Source: an uncultured Ardenticatenia bacterium (GTDB lineage Bacteria > Chloroflexota > Anaerolineae > Promineifilales > Promineifilaceae). From it: a stretch of DNA of 7,808 nucleotides. How positions within the stretch are numbered: the stretch's first letter is position 1; the number at the start of each line of letters is the position of its first letter. The DNA is taken from positions 1-7,808 of the forward strand of contig CALLZA010000540.1 in the NCBI GenBank assembly GCA_937858165.1. Direction: 5' to 3'. Below the pieces are notes generated by a model. The model did no database searches. It had not been told where the DNA came from and worked only from the letters and a program-made list of their open reading frames with translations. Positions 1 to 6,088 of this stretch are shown here, piece by piece. The position numbers and the translations under genes were made by a program.

Positions 1-198
1 TGACTGACACTAGCGTCTAGTTCGTTGAGGGCTCGACGAAGTGCGCCTGAACTGTCTGTGTGTATCGTGTTATCGGGCTGAATTGTCTGTGCACGCTATG
101 ATCCTTATCCTAGTCGTGCGCTGCTATGCTGTGATGCGGCTGGTGAGCTGTTGCGTCACGCCGGCGGGGGGGGGGTGGGGGGGGGTTTTTTTTTTTTT
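1..198. other. Non-genomic read-through noise before the left adapter
   Basis: This stretch ends in a run of G (about 168..186) and a run of T (186..198) directly against the P7 adapter. Read on the other strand, this is adapter end, poly-A, poly-C and then patternless sequence, which is how reads look once they pass the end of a library molecule. Its base composition is unlike the GC-rich insert. Short open frames across it encode only glycine and phenylalanine runs followed by adapter-derived peptide. I see no gene or signal here. Confidence 0.93.
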
Positions 199-264
199 CA
201 AGCAGAAGACGGCATACGAGATCTAGTACGGTCTCGTGGGCTCGGAGATGTGTATAAGAGACAG
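199..264. other. Untrimmed Illumina P7 / i7 index / Nextera Tn5 mosaic-end adapter
   Basis: Positions 199..222 match the Illumina P7 flow-cell sequence. Positions 223..230 hold the 8-base index CTAGTACG, the reverse complement of CGTACTAG, which I recall as Nextera i7 index N702. Positions 231..264 match the Nextera read-2 primer site, ending in the 19-bp Tn5 mosaic end AGATGTGTATAAGAGACAG (246..264). Real DNA begins at 265. Translation across this block gives the familiar contaminant peptide ending VYKRQ, so the open frame that continues upstream of 280 is artefactual. Confidence 0.99.
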
Positions 265-265
265 C

Positions 266-271
266 AAGGAG
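266..271 (+). promoter_or_regulatory. Shine-Dalgarno AAGGAG for the LiaF-like gene
   Basis: AAGGAG, continuing as AAGGAGAGG, lies 8 bases before the ATG at 280 and only one base inside the genomic insert. It fixes the start at 280 and shows that the longer frame reading in from the adapter is not real. The promoter of this gene is cut off by the adapter. Confidence 0.8.
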
Positions 272-279
272 AGGCACTC

Positions 280-816
280 ATGCGCAACCAGGGCATGGCG
301 CTCATCGGCGCGCTGCTGATGATCGCCGGCAGCCTTCTGCTGCTTGGCAATTTGTTTCACTTCGACCTATGGGCGATGTGCTTCCCGCTGGGCCTCATCG
401 CCCTGGGCGTCTTCGTCCTCGTTCGGCCGCGCATGGTCGGAGCGGACACCCGCAGCCACGTGGCCTTCATCAACGAGCTTGAGCGCTCCGACCCATGGGC
501 GCTGATCAACGAGGAGCACTGGTCTTTCGTTCTCGACGGCACGTTCGACCTGACCAAGGCCGACATTCCGCCCGGCGAGACGCTGGTGCGCGCCTTCGGC
601 TTCGTCAACGACGTGGAGATCATCGTTACGGCCGACGTTGGGCTGGCCCTTGACCTGGCGTCGTTCGTCACCTCACTCAAGGTCGACGGCGGCAGCGAGG
701 AGGATAGCTTCCTGGCCCCCGTCCACTGGCGCAGCGACGGCTACAAGGGGTTGGAGCGGCGGGTGCGCTTCGAGTTGACGCAGTTCGTGGGCGACATCAA
801 GGTACGAACTGTCTGA
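280..816 (+). CDS. LiaF-like two-pass membrane protein
   Basis: This is a complete 178-residue protein. Two hydrophobic segments (about residues 6..23 and 30..48) form a membrane hairpin, followed by the basic stretch VRPRMVG. A soluble part follows, with a hydrophilic linker (52..80) and a beta-rich end (about 81..178). The end has the layout of the LiaF C-terminal domain: FGFVNDVEIIV near 106..116 and a final FELTQFVGDIKVRTV. In Firmicutes, LiaF restrains the LiaSR two-component system that senses cell-envelope stress. Related proteins are common in other phyla without LiaS or LiaR nearby, and neither is seen here, so the role is only a guess at envelope sensing or organisation. The start is set by a good Shine-Dalgarno. 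The Nudix gene follows after 60 bp on the same strand. The assignment rests on recognising the fold pattern, not on catalytic residues. It could also be called a DUF-type protein with a LiaF-like C-terminus. Confidence 0.75.
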   Translation: MRNQGMALIGALLMIAGSLLLLGNLFHFDLWAMCFPLGLIALGVFVLVRPRMVGADTRSHVAFINELERSDPWALINEEHWSFVLDGTFDLTKADIPPGETLVRAFGFVNDVEIIVTADVGLALDLASFVTSLKVDGGSEEDSFLAPVHWRSDGYKGLERRVRFELTQFVGDIKVRTV

Positions 817-828
817 TAGAGAGAGCAA

Positions 829-857
829 CCACAGAGTTTCCTCTGTTGAATCTGTGG
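829..857. repeat. Two competing small hairpins between the LiaF-like and Nudix genes
   Basis: CCACAGA (829..835) is the exact reverse complement of TCTGTGG (851..857). Nested within it, ACAGAG (831..836) pairs exactly with CTCTGT (841..846) around a TTTC loop. The two stems share bases and cannot form together. There is no T-run after either, so a strong intrinsic terminator is unlikely. The sequence resembles a worn copy of the CCACAGAG...CTCTGTGG dispersed repeat found in many environmental bacterial genomes. Confidence 0.45.
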
Positions 858-876
858 ATCGTAAGGCGGGCCTCTA

Positions 877-1446
877 ATGGTGCATTGGCTAGAGAAGAAA
901 ACGGTCTACGAGGGTAGCATCCTAACCGTCAAAAGTGGTCGGGTGCGAATGGACAACGGCGAAGCGGTAGACTTTGACATCGTTGAACACGCCGGCGGCG
1001 TGGCTGTTGTGCCGTTGCTGACACCCCAGCCGGGCGACGACGACACGATGGGGCCGAGCGTTCTGCTGGTGCAGCAGCCGCGCGTGGCCGTGGAGGAGGA
1101 TCTGCTGGAGATTCCCGCCGGCAAGCGCGAGGCGGCCGACGATGACGTGATGGCCCGGGCGCGGGCCGAGCTGGAGGAGGAGACCGGCTATCGCGCCGGG
1201 CGGCTGGTTCAGGTGGCCGACTTCTTCGTCTCGCCCGGCTTCAGCACCGAGCGCATCGTCGTCTATCTGGGCTTCGATTTGACCTACGTCGGCGCGCACC
1301 CTGAAGCGACCGAAGAGATCGCCGTCGTGCGCCTGCCACTGGCTGAGGTGACGCGCATGCTGAACGAGGGACGCTTCCGCGACAGCAAGACGATCATCGG
1401 CCTCTACGCCCTGTTGGCCCATCTCCACCAGGAGAAGCAGGCGTGA
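877..1446 (+). CDS. Nudix hydrolase, probable ADP-ribose pyrophosphatase
   Basis: This is a complete 189-residue protein, the usual length for ADP-ribose pyrophosphatases, which split ADP-ribose into AMP and ribose 5-phosphate in the cytoplasm. The Nudix box covers residues 82..105: G82, then AELEEETGY at 97..105 with the metal-binding glutamates intact. It has one extra residue before the helix, as in some ADP-ribose pyrophosphatases. It departs from consensus at two places: Asp for the first Glu, and Ala for the Arg of the usual RE pair. EIPAG (78..82), SPGFSTER (119..126), the acidic ATEEI (144..148) and DSKTIIGLYAL (169..179) all fit the ADP-ribose branch better than the mutT branch. The start at 877 has only a weak purine-rich AAGGCGGG upstream. 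The stop overlaps the GTG start of the next gene by four bases, so the two are probably translationally coupled. The substrate is inferred from motifs only. Confidence 0.88.
   Translation: MVHWLEKKTVYEGSILTVKSGRVRMDNGEAVDFDIVEHAGGVAVVPLLTPQPGDDDTMGPSVLLVQQPRVAVEEDLLEIPAGKREAADDDVMARARAELEEETGYRAGRLVQVADFFVSPGFSTERIVVYLGFDLTYVGAHPEATEEIAVVRLPLAEVTRMLNEGRFRDSKTIIGLYALLAHLHQEKQA
1430..1434 (+). promoter_or_regulatory. Shine-Dalgarno AGGAG inside the Nudix gene end
   Basis: AGGAG sits 8 bases before the GTG at 1443, inside the last codons of the Nudix gene. It supports a GTG start overlapping the TGA stop (GTGA) for the next gene, and therefore supports the repeat-derived N-terminus being translated. 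Confidence 0.65.
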
Positions 1447-2222
1447 GTGAGAATCAGACCCCCTCCCCTAACCCTTCCCCAGGGGAGGGCAATCGCATCC
1501 CCTTGCCCCCTGGGCGAGGGGTAGGAAGAGGGACTTCCTCCGCTCCCATCCCCACCGACTTCGACTGGCTCATCTACGCCGACGCCACCTTTGCCGGGCT
1601 GTCGTTGCTGCTACCCATCCCGTTCGTCGACGGGCTGCTGGAGACGTACTTCCGCCGCCGGATGCCCGGCGACATCGCCCGGCGGCGCGGCCGCGCGCTG
1701 CCCGTCCGATCCATTCGCGCGGTCAACCGCCAGCGCGCGACGTGGTGGCCCGGCTGCCTGCTATGGCCGGGGCAGGCGGTGGTGTACCTCATTCGCAACC
1801 TGTGGCGCACGTTGGTCTACATCCTGACCGTCTACGACACCAGCGAGAAGCTGAGCTACTACTGGCATCGCGCCTTCCTGCTCGACTACGCCATCGGCCG
1901 CGGCGACCTCGATCGCCCGGCGCAGGCCGAATTGGCCGCCGCTGCCCTCCACCGCGTGCTGGAGACGACGCAGACCAGCCCGCTACTGAACCTGGCGGGA
2001 GAGATCGTCCAACAGGCGCGCAGCCGCATTGGCGGGCTGGCGCGGGCCATCTTCCGCGGGGCGCGCCGCCAGAAGACACCGGAAGCGGGCCAGGCCGCCG
2101 GCACTATCGCCGCGCACTGGGCCGAGTTCCACGACTACCTGATCGAACTGGCCGGTCGCTACGACGCCGCGCTGGTCGAAGTAGAACGAGCCAAGGCAAA
2201 AGAGAGCACGCCAAGGCGCTAA
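1443..2222 (+). CDS. Unrecognised protein with repeat-derived N- and C-termini
   Basis: I do not recognise this 259-residue protein. The start is GTG in a GTGA overlap with the Nudix stop, supported by AGGAG at 1430. Residues 6..31 are Pro/Gly-rich and encoded by a palindromic repeat (1459..1534), so the native fold probably begins near DFDWLIYADATF (39..50). After that come a hydrophobic stretch (about 50..62) ending IPFVDGLLETYFRRRM, a basic region (71..100), and a tryptophan-rich hydrophobic segment (about 101..131) that could dip into or cross the membrane. The rest is a largely helical, charged C-terminal half (about 135..255). The stop TAA lies inside the left arm of a second repeat, which supplies residues 255..259. 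I infer a membrane-associated conserved protein, perhaps working with its coupled Nudix neighbour. No catalytic motif is visible. The coding frame is confirmed by GC-rich third positions and by the overlapping start. Confidence 0.75.
   Translation: MSENQTPSPNPSPGEGNRIPLPPGRGVGRGTSSAPIPTDFDWLIYADATFAGLSLLLPIPFVDGLLETYFRRRMPGDIARRRGRALPVRSIRAVNRQRATWWPGCLLWPGQAVVYLIRNLWRTLVYILTVYDTSEKLSYYWHRAFLLDYAIGRGDLDRPAQAELAAAALHRVLETTQTSPLLNLAGEIVQQARSRIGGLARAIFRGARRQKTPEAGQAAGTIAAHWAEFHDYLIELAGRYDAALVEVERAKAKESTPRR
1459..1534. repeat. GC-rich palindromic interspersed repeat inserted in frame
   Basis: There are two back-to-back stem-loops. CCCTCCCC (1461..1468) pairs exactly with GGGGAGGG (1482..1489). 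CCCCTTGCCC (1499..1508) pairs with GGGCGAGGGG (1512..1521) with one G-T wobble. The outer edges, CCCTCCCCTAACCC and GGGGTAGGAAGAGGG, also roughly complement one another. This is the style of the CCCTAACCC-type dispersed repeats of cyanobacteria and Chloroflexota, whose translations look like NPSPGEGN and PLPPGRGVG, exactly as seen here. It keeps the reading frame of the surrounding gene open. Confidence 0.72.
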
Positions 2223-2309
2223 GGGGCAAAGGCGCAATGGAAGAAGAGAACAGGGCTATCTTACTCTCTTCCTTTGCGCCTTTGCCTTCTTTGCGCCTTG
2301 GCGTGAGCT
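2205..2309. repeat. Long imperfect hairpin repeat (CGCCAAGGCGCAAAG type)
   Basis: The left arm (2205..2240) and right arm (2271..2309) are near reverse complements. The arms share CACGCCAAGGCGC and GGCAAAGGCGCAA, with a few mismatches and a small length difference, around a 30-base loop that is less GC-rich. It resembles a dispersed repeat with a CGCCAAGGCGCAAAG core that is widespread in environmental bacterial genomes. The stop codon of the upstream gene lies within the left arm (2220..2222). The element fills nearly all of the space before the thioesterase gene. Transcribed, it would make a stable stem able to protect or attenuate the message. No T-run follows, so it is not a typical terminator. 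Confidence 0.75.
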
Positions 2310-2321
2310 ATTTCCCCAATC

Positions 2322-3212
2322 ATGATTGACTCGACACAATCACCTGTCACCTACCTGGAGCGGCCGTTTCGCGTGCGCCACTATGAGTGCGACGCCTACG
2401 GCCACGTCAACCACGCCCACTACCTGCGCTACATGCAGGAGACGGCCTTCGACGCCTCCGCCGCCGTCGGCTACGACGTGGCCCGCTATGAAGCCATCGG
2501 CCGGCAGTGGTTGGTGCGCGAGACGGACATCACCTACCTGCGGCCGCTAGTCTATGGCGACACGGTCATCGTCAAGACGTGGGTGGGCGACTTCCGGCGC
2601 GTGCGTTCGCGGCGCGACTACGCCCTGCGCCTGGCCGGCAGCGGCGAGCCGGTGGCCACGGCCTCGTCGGAGTGGGTGCTGCTCGACAGCGCCACGTTGC
2701 GCCCGGTGACTATCCCCCCGGAGATGGTCGCCGCCTTTCACCATCCCGGTGTGGCCGCCGGCGAGCGGCGCGAACCCTTCCCCGCCGCTCCACCACCGCC
2801 GCCGGGCATCTTCCGCGTCCGCCGTCGCGTCGAGTGGCGCGACATCGACCCGGCGCAGCACGTCAACAACGCCAACTACCTGGCCTACGTCGAGGAGTGC
2901 AACGTCGCCGTGGCCGTGGCCCACGGCTGGCCCCTGTCGCGGCTGATGGCCGAGGGTATCGGCATCGTCGCCCGGCGTTATCGCATCGAGTACCGCGAAC
3001 CGGCCTTGATGGACGATGAGCTGGAAGTGACGACGTTCATCTCCGACGTGAAGCGGGCCACAGCCGTGCGCCACTATGGCATCACTCGCGTCACCGACGG
3101 CGCGCTGCTGGCCCGCGCCCACGTGTTATGGGTCTTTGTCGATCTGGCCACGGGGCGGCCGTGCCGTATCCCAACGGCGTTCCTGTCGGCCTTCGCGCCG
3201 AACGTGGCCTAG
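2322..3212 (+). CDS. Tandem-hotdog acyl-CoA/acyl-ACP thioesterase family protein
   Basis: This is a complete 296-residue protein with two hotdog thioesterase domains joined by a Pro-rich linker (about 151..163). Domain 1 (about 15..140) carries ECDAYGHVNHAHYL and Glu40. Domain 2 (about 164..292) carries RDIDPAQHVNNANYL and Glu192. Aligning the two on HVN puts Asp24 and Asp176 at the same place, the position of the catalytic Asp in 4-hydroxybenzoyl-CoA-type thioesterases, and His and Asn follow in both. Such enzymes cleave acyl-CoA or acyl-ACP thioesters. The two-domain chain resembles FatA/FatB-like acyl-ACP thioesterases, but there one domain normally loses its active-site residues, whereas both sets look intact here. 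It is probably cytoplasmic, with no signal peptide. No clear Shine-Dalgarno precedes the ATG at 2322, and the upstream hairpin repeat ends 12 bases earlier. The start is chosen because the first domain begins within about 12 residues of it. The substrate is unknown. Confidence 0.85.
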   Translation: MIDSTQSPVTYLERPFRVRHYECDAYGHVNHAHYLRYMQETAFDASAAVGYDVARYEAIGRQWLVRETDITYLRPLVYGDTVIVKTWVGDFRRVRSRRDYALRLAGSGEPVATASSEWVLLDSATLRPVTIPPEMVAAFHHPGVAAGERREPFPAAPPPPPGIFRVRRRVEWRDIDPAQHVNNANYLAYVEECNVAVAVAHGWPLSRLMAEGIGIVARRYRIEYREPALMDDELEVTTFISDVKRATAVRHYGITRVTDGALLARAHVLWVFVDLATGRPCRIPTAFLSAFAPNVA

Positions 3213-3216
3213 TCCT

Positions 3217-3248
3217 GGTGCATCCCACTTTCTGAAGTGGGATGCACC
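3217..3248. terminator. Perfect 14-bp stem-loop between convergent genes
   Basis: GGTGCATCCCACTT (3217..3230) and AAGTGGGATGCACC (3235..3248) are exact complements around a TCTG loop. It begins 4 bases after the thioesterase stop. Its position between converging genes and its stability point to a two-way terminator or 3'-end stabiliser. Neither side has a good T-run. It shares its core with the hairpin at 3277..3306, so it may also be a dispersed repeat. Confidence 0.65.
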
Positions 3249-3276
3249 TTCTGAGACGTGTGGCGGCTGAAAGAAG

Positions 3277-3306
3277 GCGTGACACACTTTCTGAAGTGCG
3301 TCGCGC
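3277..3306. terminator. Second stem-loop with the same core, at the ATPase gene end
   Basis: GCGTGACACACTT (3277..3289) pairs with AAGTGCGTCGCGC (3294..3306) around TCTG, with one wobble and one A-C mismatch. The inner 14 bases CACTTTCTGAAGTG are identical to those of the hairpin at 3217..3248. It lies 5 bases beyond the ATPase stop, on the side where that transcript would end. It is a likely terminator or stabiliser for the minus-strand operon, though it has no T-run. Confidence 0.55.
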
Positions 3307-3311
3307 CGGGA

Positions 3312-6059
3312 CTAGCGGTGACGCGATCGCGCCACCGCCTTCCACACCTCGACGATGATCAGCACCGTCATCCCCAGCCCGAAGCACAGCGCCAGGTCGC
3401 GGGGGGTCAGGGCTGTGGTGCGGAAGATGCGCTGCGCCGGCCCCCAGTAGACCAACACCAGTTGCAGAGCGATGGTCACCACGATGGCCAGCAGCATCGG
3501 CTTGTTGCTCAACAATCCAATACGCAACAGCGACTGCTCTTCGGAGCGCACGGCCAGAGCCATCGCCAACTGGGCGAAGACGAGCGTCGTGAACAGCGCC
3601 GTCTGCCACGCCCCGTCGCCGCTGGACCACAACCCGTAGGCTGCGCCCAGGGCGATGACGCTCAGCACGACGCCGAAGACGATGATGAAGCGGGGCATGC
3701 CGCGGCCGAAGACGCTCTCCGTGGCCGAATAGGGCGGCCGGTTCATCACGTCTTTCTCGGGCGGCTCGATGCCCAGCGCCAGCGCCGGCAGCCCGTCAGT
3801 CACCAGGTTCATCCACAGGATTTGCAGCGGCAGCAGGGGCAGGGGCATCCCCAGCAGCGGCCCAATGAGCATCACGGCGATCTCGCTGACGTTGCAGGTC
3901 AGCAGATACTTGATGAAGCGCCGGATGTTGTCGTAGATGATGCGCCCCTCTTCGACGGCGGCGACGATAGTAGCGAAGTTGTCGTCAAGCAGCACCATCT
4001 CGGCCGCGCCCTTGGCCACATCGGTGCCGGTGATGCCCATCGCCACGCCGATGTCGGCCTTCTTCAGCGCCGGAGCGTCGTTCACGCCGTCACCGGTCAT
4101 GCTGACGATGTTGTTCTGGCGCTGGAAGACGTCGATGAGCTTGAGCTTATGCTCCGGCGAGACGCGGGCGAAGACCGACACCTCGCGCACCCGGTCTTCC
4201 AGCTCGCTGGGTGACAGTCGATCAAGCTCCTGGCCGGTCAGGAAGCGATCATTTTCGGTGATGCCGACCTGCTGGGCGATGTGACGGGCAGTCAGAGGGT
4301 GATCGCCGGTGATCATGACGGGGCGGATGCCGGCGGCGCGGCATTGGGCCACGGCATCGCGCACTTCCGGCCGCGGCGGGTCGATGAGGCCGAACATGCC
4401 GATGAGCGTCAGGTCGCGCTCCATCGCTTTCTCGGTCGTCTCGTCCGGCTCGCGCTCCCACGGCCGCAGAGCCACGCCCAGGACGCGCATTCCTTGTGCC
4501 GCCATCTGGTCGTGGGACGCCATGATGCGCTGTCGCCACTCGTCGTCCAGCGGATGGATGTTGCCCTCGACCCAAACGTTTTTGGCGATGGACAGCAGCC
4601 CGTCGATCGCCCCCTTGGTAAATGCGACGTAGGGCGGCAGGGGTCGGCTGGGATCGACCAGGTCCTGCCAGACGGAGGCCAGCGCGGCCGGCATCTCCGC
4701 CATTGTGCGCGGCGAGCGGTGCAGTGTGGTCATGCGCTTACGCACGGAGTCGAACGGCACCTCGGCCACGCGCGGGAAGGCGCGCTCCAACTCCGGCTTG
4801 CGCAACTCGCCCAGCGCCGCGGCGCTGACCAGGGCAGCCTCGGTCGGGTCGCCGATGGCCAGGCCGTCCTCGTCGCTCAACGTGGCGTCACTGTTGAGCG
4901 CCCCGCCGACGAGCAGCAGATCAATCCCCGGCTCGGCCACCCGTGCCGGCCCCTCGCCTGCCTGTCGCTCCAGTTCCAGCCGGTTCGTCTGCTCGTTGTG
5001 GACGAAGCGAAACATGTGGTTGGCGATGTCGACGACCTGAACGGTCATGCGATTGAGGGTCAGCGTGCCCGTCTTGTCGGAGCAGATGACCGTCACCGAG
5101 CCGAGCGTCTCCACGGCCGGCAGGCGGCGGATGAGCGCCTGGCGTTTGAGCATCCGCTGGGCGCCGAGCGACAGGGCGATGGTGACGACGGCCGTCAGTG
5201 CTTCGGGCACGGCAGCCACGGCCAGACTGACCGCCGTCAGCAGCAGCTCTTCAACGTCGGACGTGCCGCGCAACAGGCCAATGCCGATGATGACGACGAC
5301 AAGGGCCAGGGCGGCGTAGGCCAGGACGCGCCCCAGCCAGTCGAGGCGGGCTTGCAGCGGTGTGGCGTCTTCCTCGACCGATTGGAGCATCCGGGCGATG
5401 TGGCCCAACTCAGTGTTCATGCCCGTGCCGGTAACAACGAACTCGCCGCGGCCATAGTTGACGATGGTGCCGCTGTAAAGCATGTTGCGCCGGTCACCCA
5501 ACGCCTTGTCGCTGTCGAAGACAAGCCCCACATCTTTGTCCACTGGTTCAGACTCGCCGGTTAGCGCCGCCTCCTCTACGCGCAGGTTGGCGCTGGACAG
5601 GACGCGGCCGTCGGCAGGGACGATGTTGCCCGTTTCCAGAATCACCACATCGCCGGGCACGAGCTCGCGGGCCGACACCTCGCGTAGTTGGCCGTCGCGC
5701 CGCACGCGGACGATGGGCACGGCCATACGCTTCAGCGCCTCCATCGACTGTTCGGCGCGTGACTCCTGCGTATAGCCGAGCACGCCGTTGAGAACGACGA
5801 TGATGAGAATGGCAATTGCTTCGATCCAATCCCCCAGGACCACGGAGATGATTGCGGCAATGACTAGCAGGACCGTCAGGATGCCTTTGAACTGCTCCAG
5901 CAAGATGTTCCATTTCGAGCGCTGGGCCTTTGCGACCAGCTCGTTGGGGCCATTTTGCGCCAACCGGCGGGCGGCCTCGTCACCGTGTAGCCCATCAGCC
6001 GTGCTGCCGACCTGTTGCAGTGCGTTTTCAGCGGTCAGCTTGTACCATTCCACACTCAT
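3312..6059 (-). CDS. P2-type (Ca2+-ATPase-like) cation-transporting ATPase
   Basis: This is a complete 915-residue protein, normal for bacterial P2-type ATPases, which pump cations (most often Ca2+) across the cytoplasmic membrane using ATP. In order it has an N-terminal cation-ATPase domain (about 1..75), membrane segments M1-M2 (about 52..97), an actuator domain with TGES (167..170), M3-M4 (about 245..297), the phosphorylation site DKTGTLT with Asp328, nucleotide-binding TKGA (481..484), the hinge TGDGVNDAP (655..663), and M5-M10 (about 715..907). Likely ion-binding residues compared with SERCA are Glu286 in M4, Asn723 and Glu726 in M5, and Asn751 and Asp755 in M6 (NLVTDGLPA). Two points are odd: the usual PEGLP of M4 reads PEALT, and the M8 glutamate appears to be Gln830 (FAQLAMAL), which could leave one complete Ca2+ site. 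The ATG start has a strong Shine-Dalgarno. It lies 29 bp downstream of the ParB/universal-stress gene. Na+, H+ or Mn2+ transport cannot be excluded. Confidence 0.93.
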   Translation of the reverse strand: MSVEWYKLTAENALQQVGSTADGLHGDEAARRLAQNGPNELVAKAQRSKWNILLEQFKGILTVLLVIAAIISVVLGDWIEAIAILIIVVLNGVLGYTQESRAEQSMEALKRMAVPIVRVRRDGQLREVSARELVPGDVVILETGNIVPADGRVLSSANLRVEEAALTGESEPVDKDVGLVFDSDKALGDRRNMLYSGTIVNYGRGEFVVTGTGMNTELGHIARMLQSVEEDATPLQARLDWLGRVLAYAALALVVVIIGIGLLRGTSDVEELLLTAVSLAVAAVPEALTAVVTIALSLGAQRMLKRQALIRRLPAVETLGSVTVICSDKTGTLTLNRMTVQVVDIANHMFRFVHNEQTNRLELERQAGEGPARVAEPGIDLLLVGGALNSDATLSDEDGLAIGDPTEAALVSAAALGELRKPELERAFPRVAEVPFDSVRKRMTTLHRSPRTMAEMPAALASVWQDLVDPSRPLPPYVAFTKGAIDGLLSIAKNVWVEGNIHPLDDEWRQRIMASHDQMAAQGMRVLGVALRPWEREPDETTEKAMERDLTLIGMFGLIDPPRPEVRDAVAQCRAAGIRPVMITGDHPLTARHIAQQVGITENDRFLTGQELDRLSPSELEDRVREVSVFARVSPEHKLKLIDVFQRQNNIVSMTGDGVNDAPALKKADIGVAMGITGTDVAKGAAEMVLLDDNFATIVAAVEEGRIIYDNIRRFIKYLLTCNVSEIAVMLIGPLLGMPLPLLPLQILWMNLVTDGLPALALGIEPPEKDVMNRPPYSATESVFGRGMPRFIIVFGVVLSVIALGAAYGLWSSGDGAWQTALFTTLVFAQLAMALAVRSEEQSLLRIGLLSNKPMLLAIVVTIALQLVLVYWGPAQRIFRTTALTPRDLALCFGLGMTVLIIVEVWKAVARSRHR

Positions 6060-6065
6060 TGGGTT

Positions 6066-6074
6066 CTCCTCCTC
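6066..6074 (-). promoter_or_regulatory. Strong Shine-Dalgarno GAGGAGGAG for the ATPase gene
   Basis: On the minus strand GAGGAGGAG precedes the ATG (6059..6057) by 6 bases. It sits in the 29-bp gap after the upstream gene, so the ATPase can be efficiently re-initiated within a shared transcript. Confidence 0.8.
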
Positions 6075-6088
6075 ATTTGGGTGCGCAA

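Noticed and set aside
41..279. Open frames at the left end coding Gly/Phe runs and peptides such as QAEDGIRD and KQKTAYEI
   Set aside because: They translate noise and the P7/Nextera adapter; these peptides are well-known database contaminants.
1459..1534. CRISPR-like or terminator interpretation of the C-rich/G-rich palindromes
   Set aside because: There are no regularly spaced identical repeats and no T-run, and the region lies within an open reading frame.
1742..2329. 195-codon plus-strand frame overlapping the unrecognised protein
   Set aside because: It is Arg/Pro/Gly-rich, typical of a shifted frame in GC-rich DNA, and runs through the repeat; the frame starting at 1443 has the coupled start and ribosome binding site.
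3258..5564. Long plus-strand open frames (318 and 427 codons) opposite the ATPase
   Set aside because: They are shadows of a high-GC gene with low-complexity Gln/His/Arg-rich translations, while the minus strand holds an unmistakable full-length ATPase.
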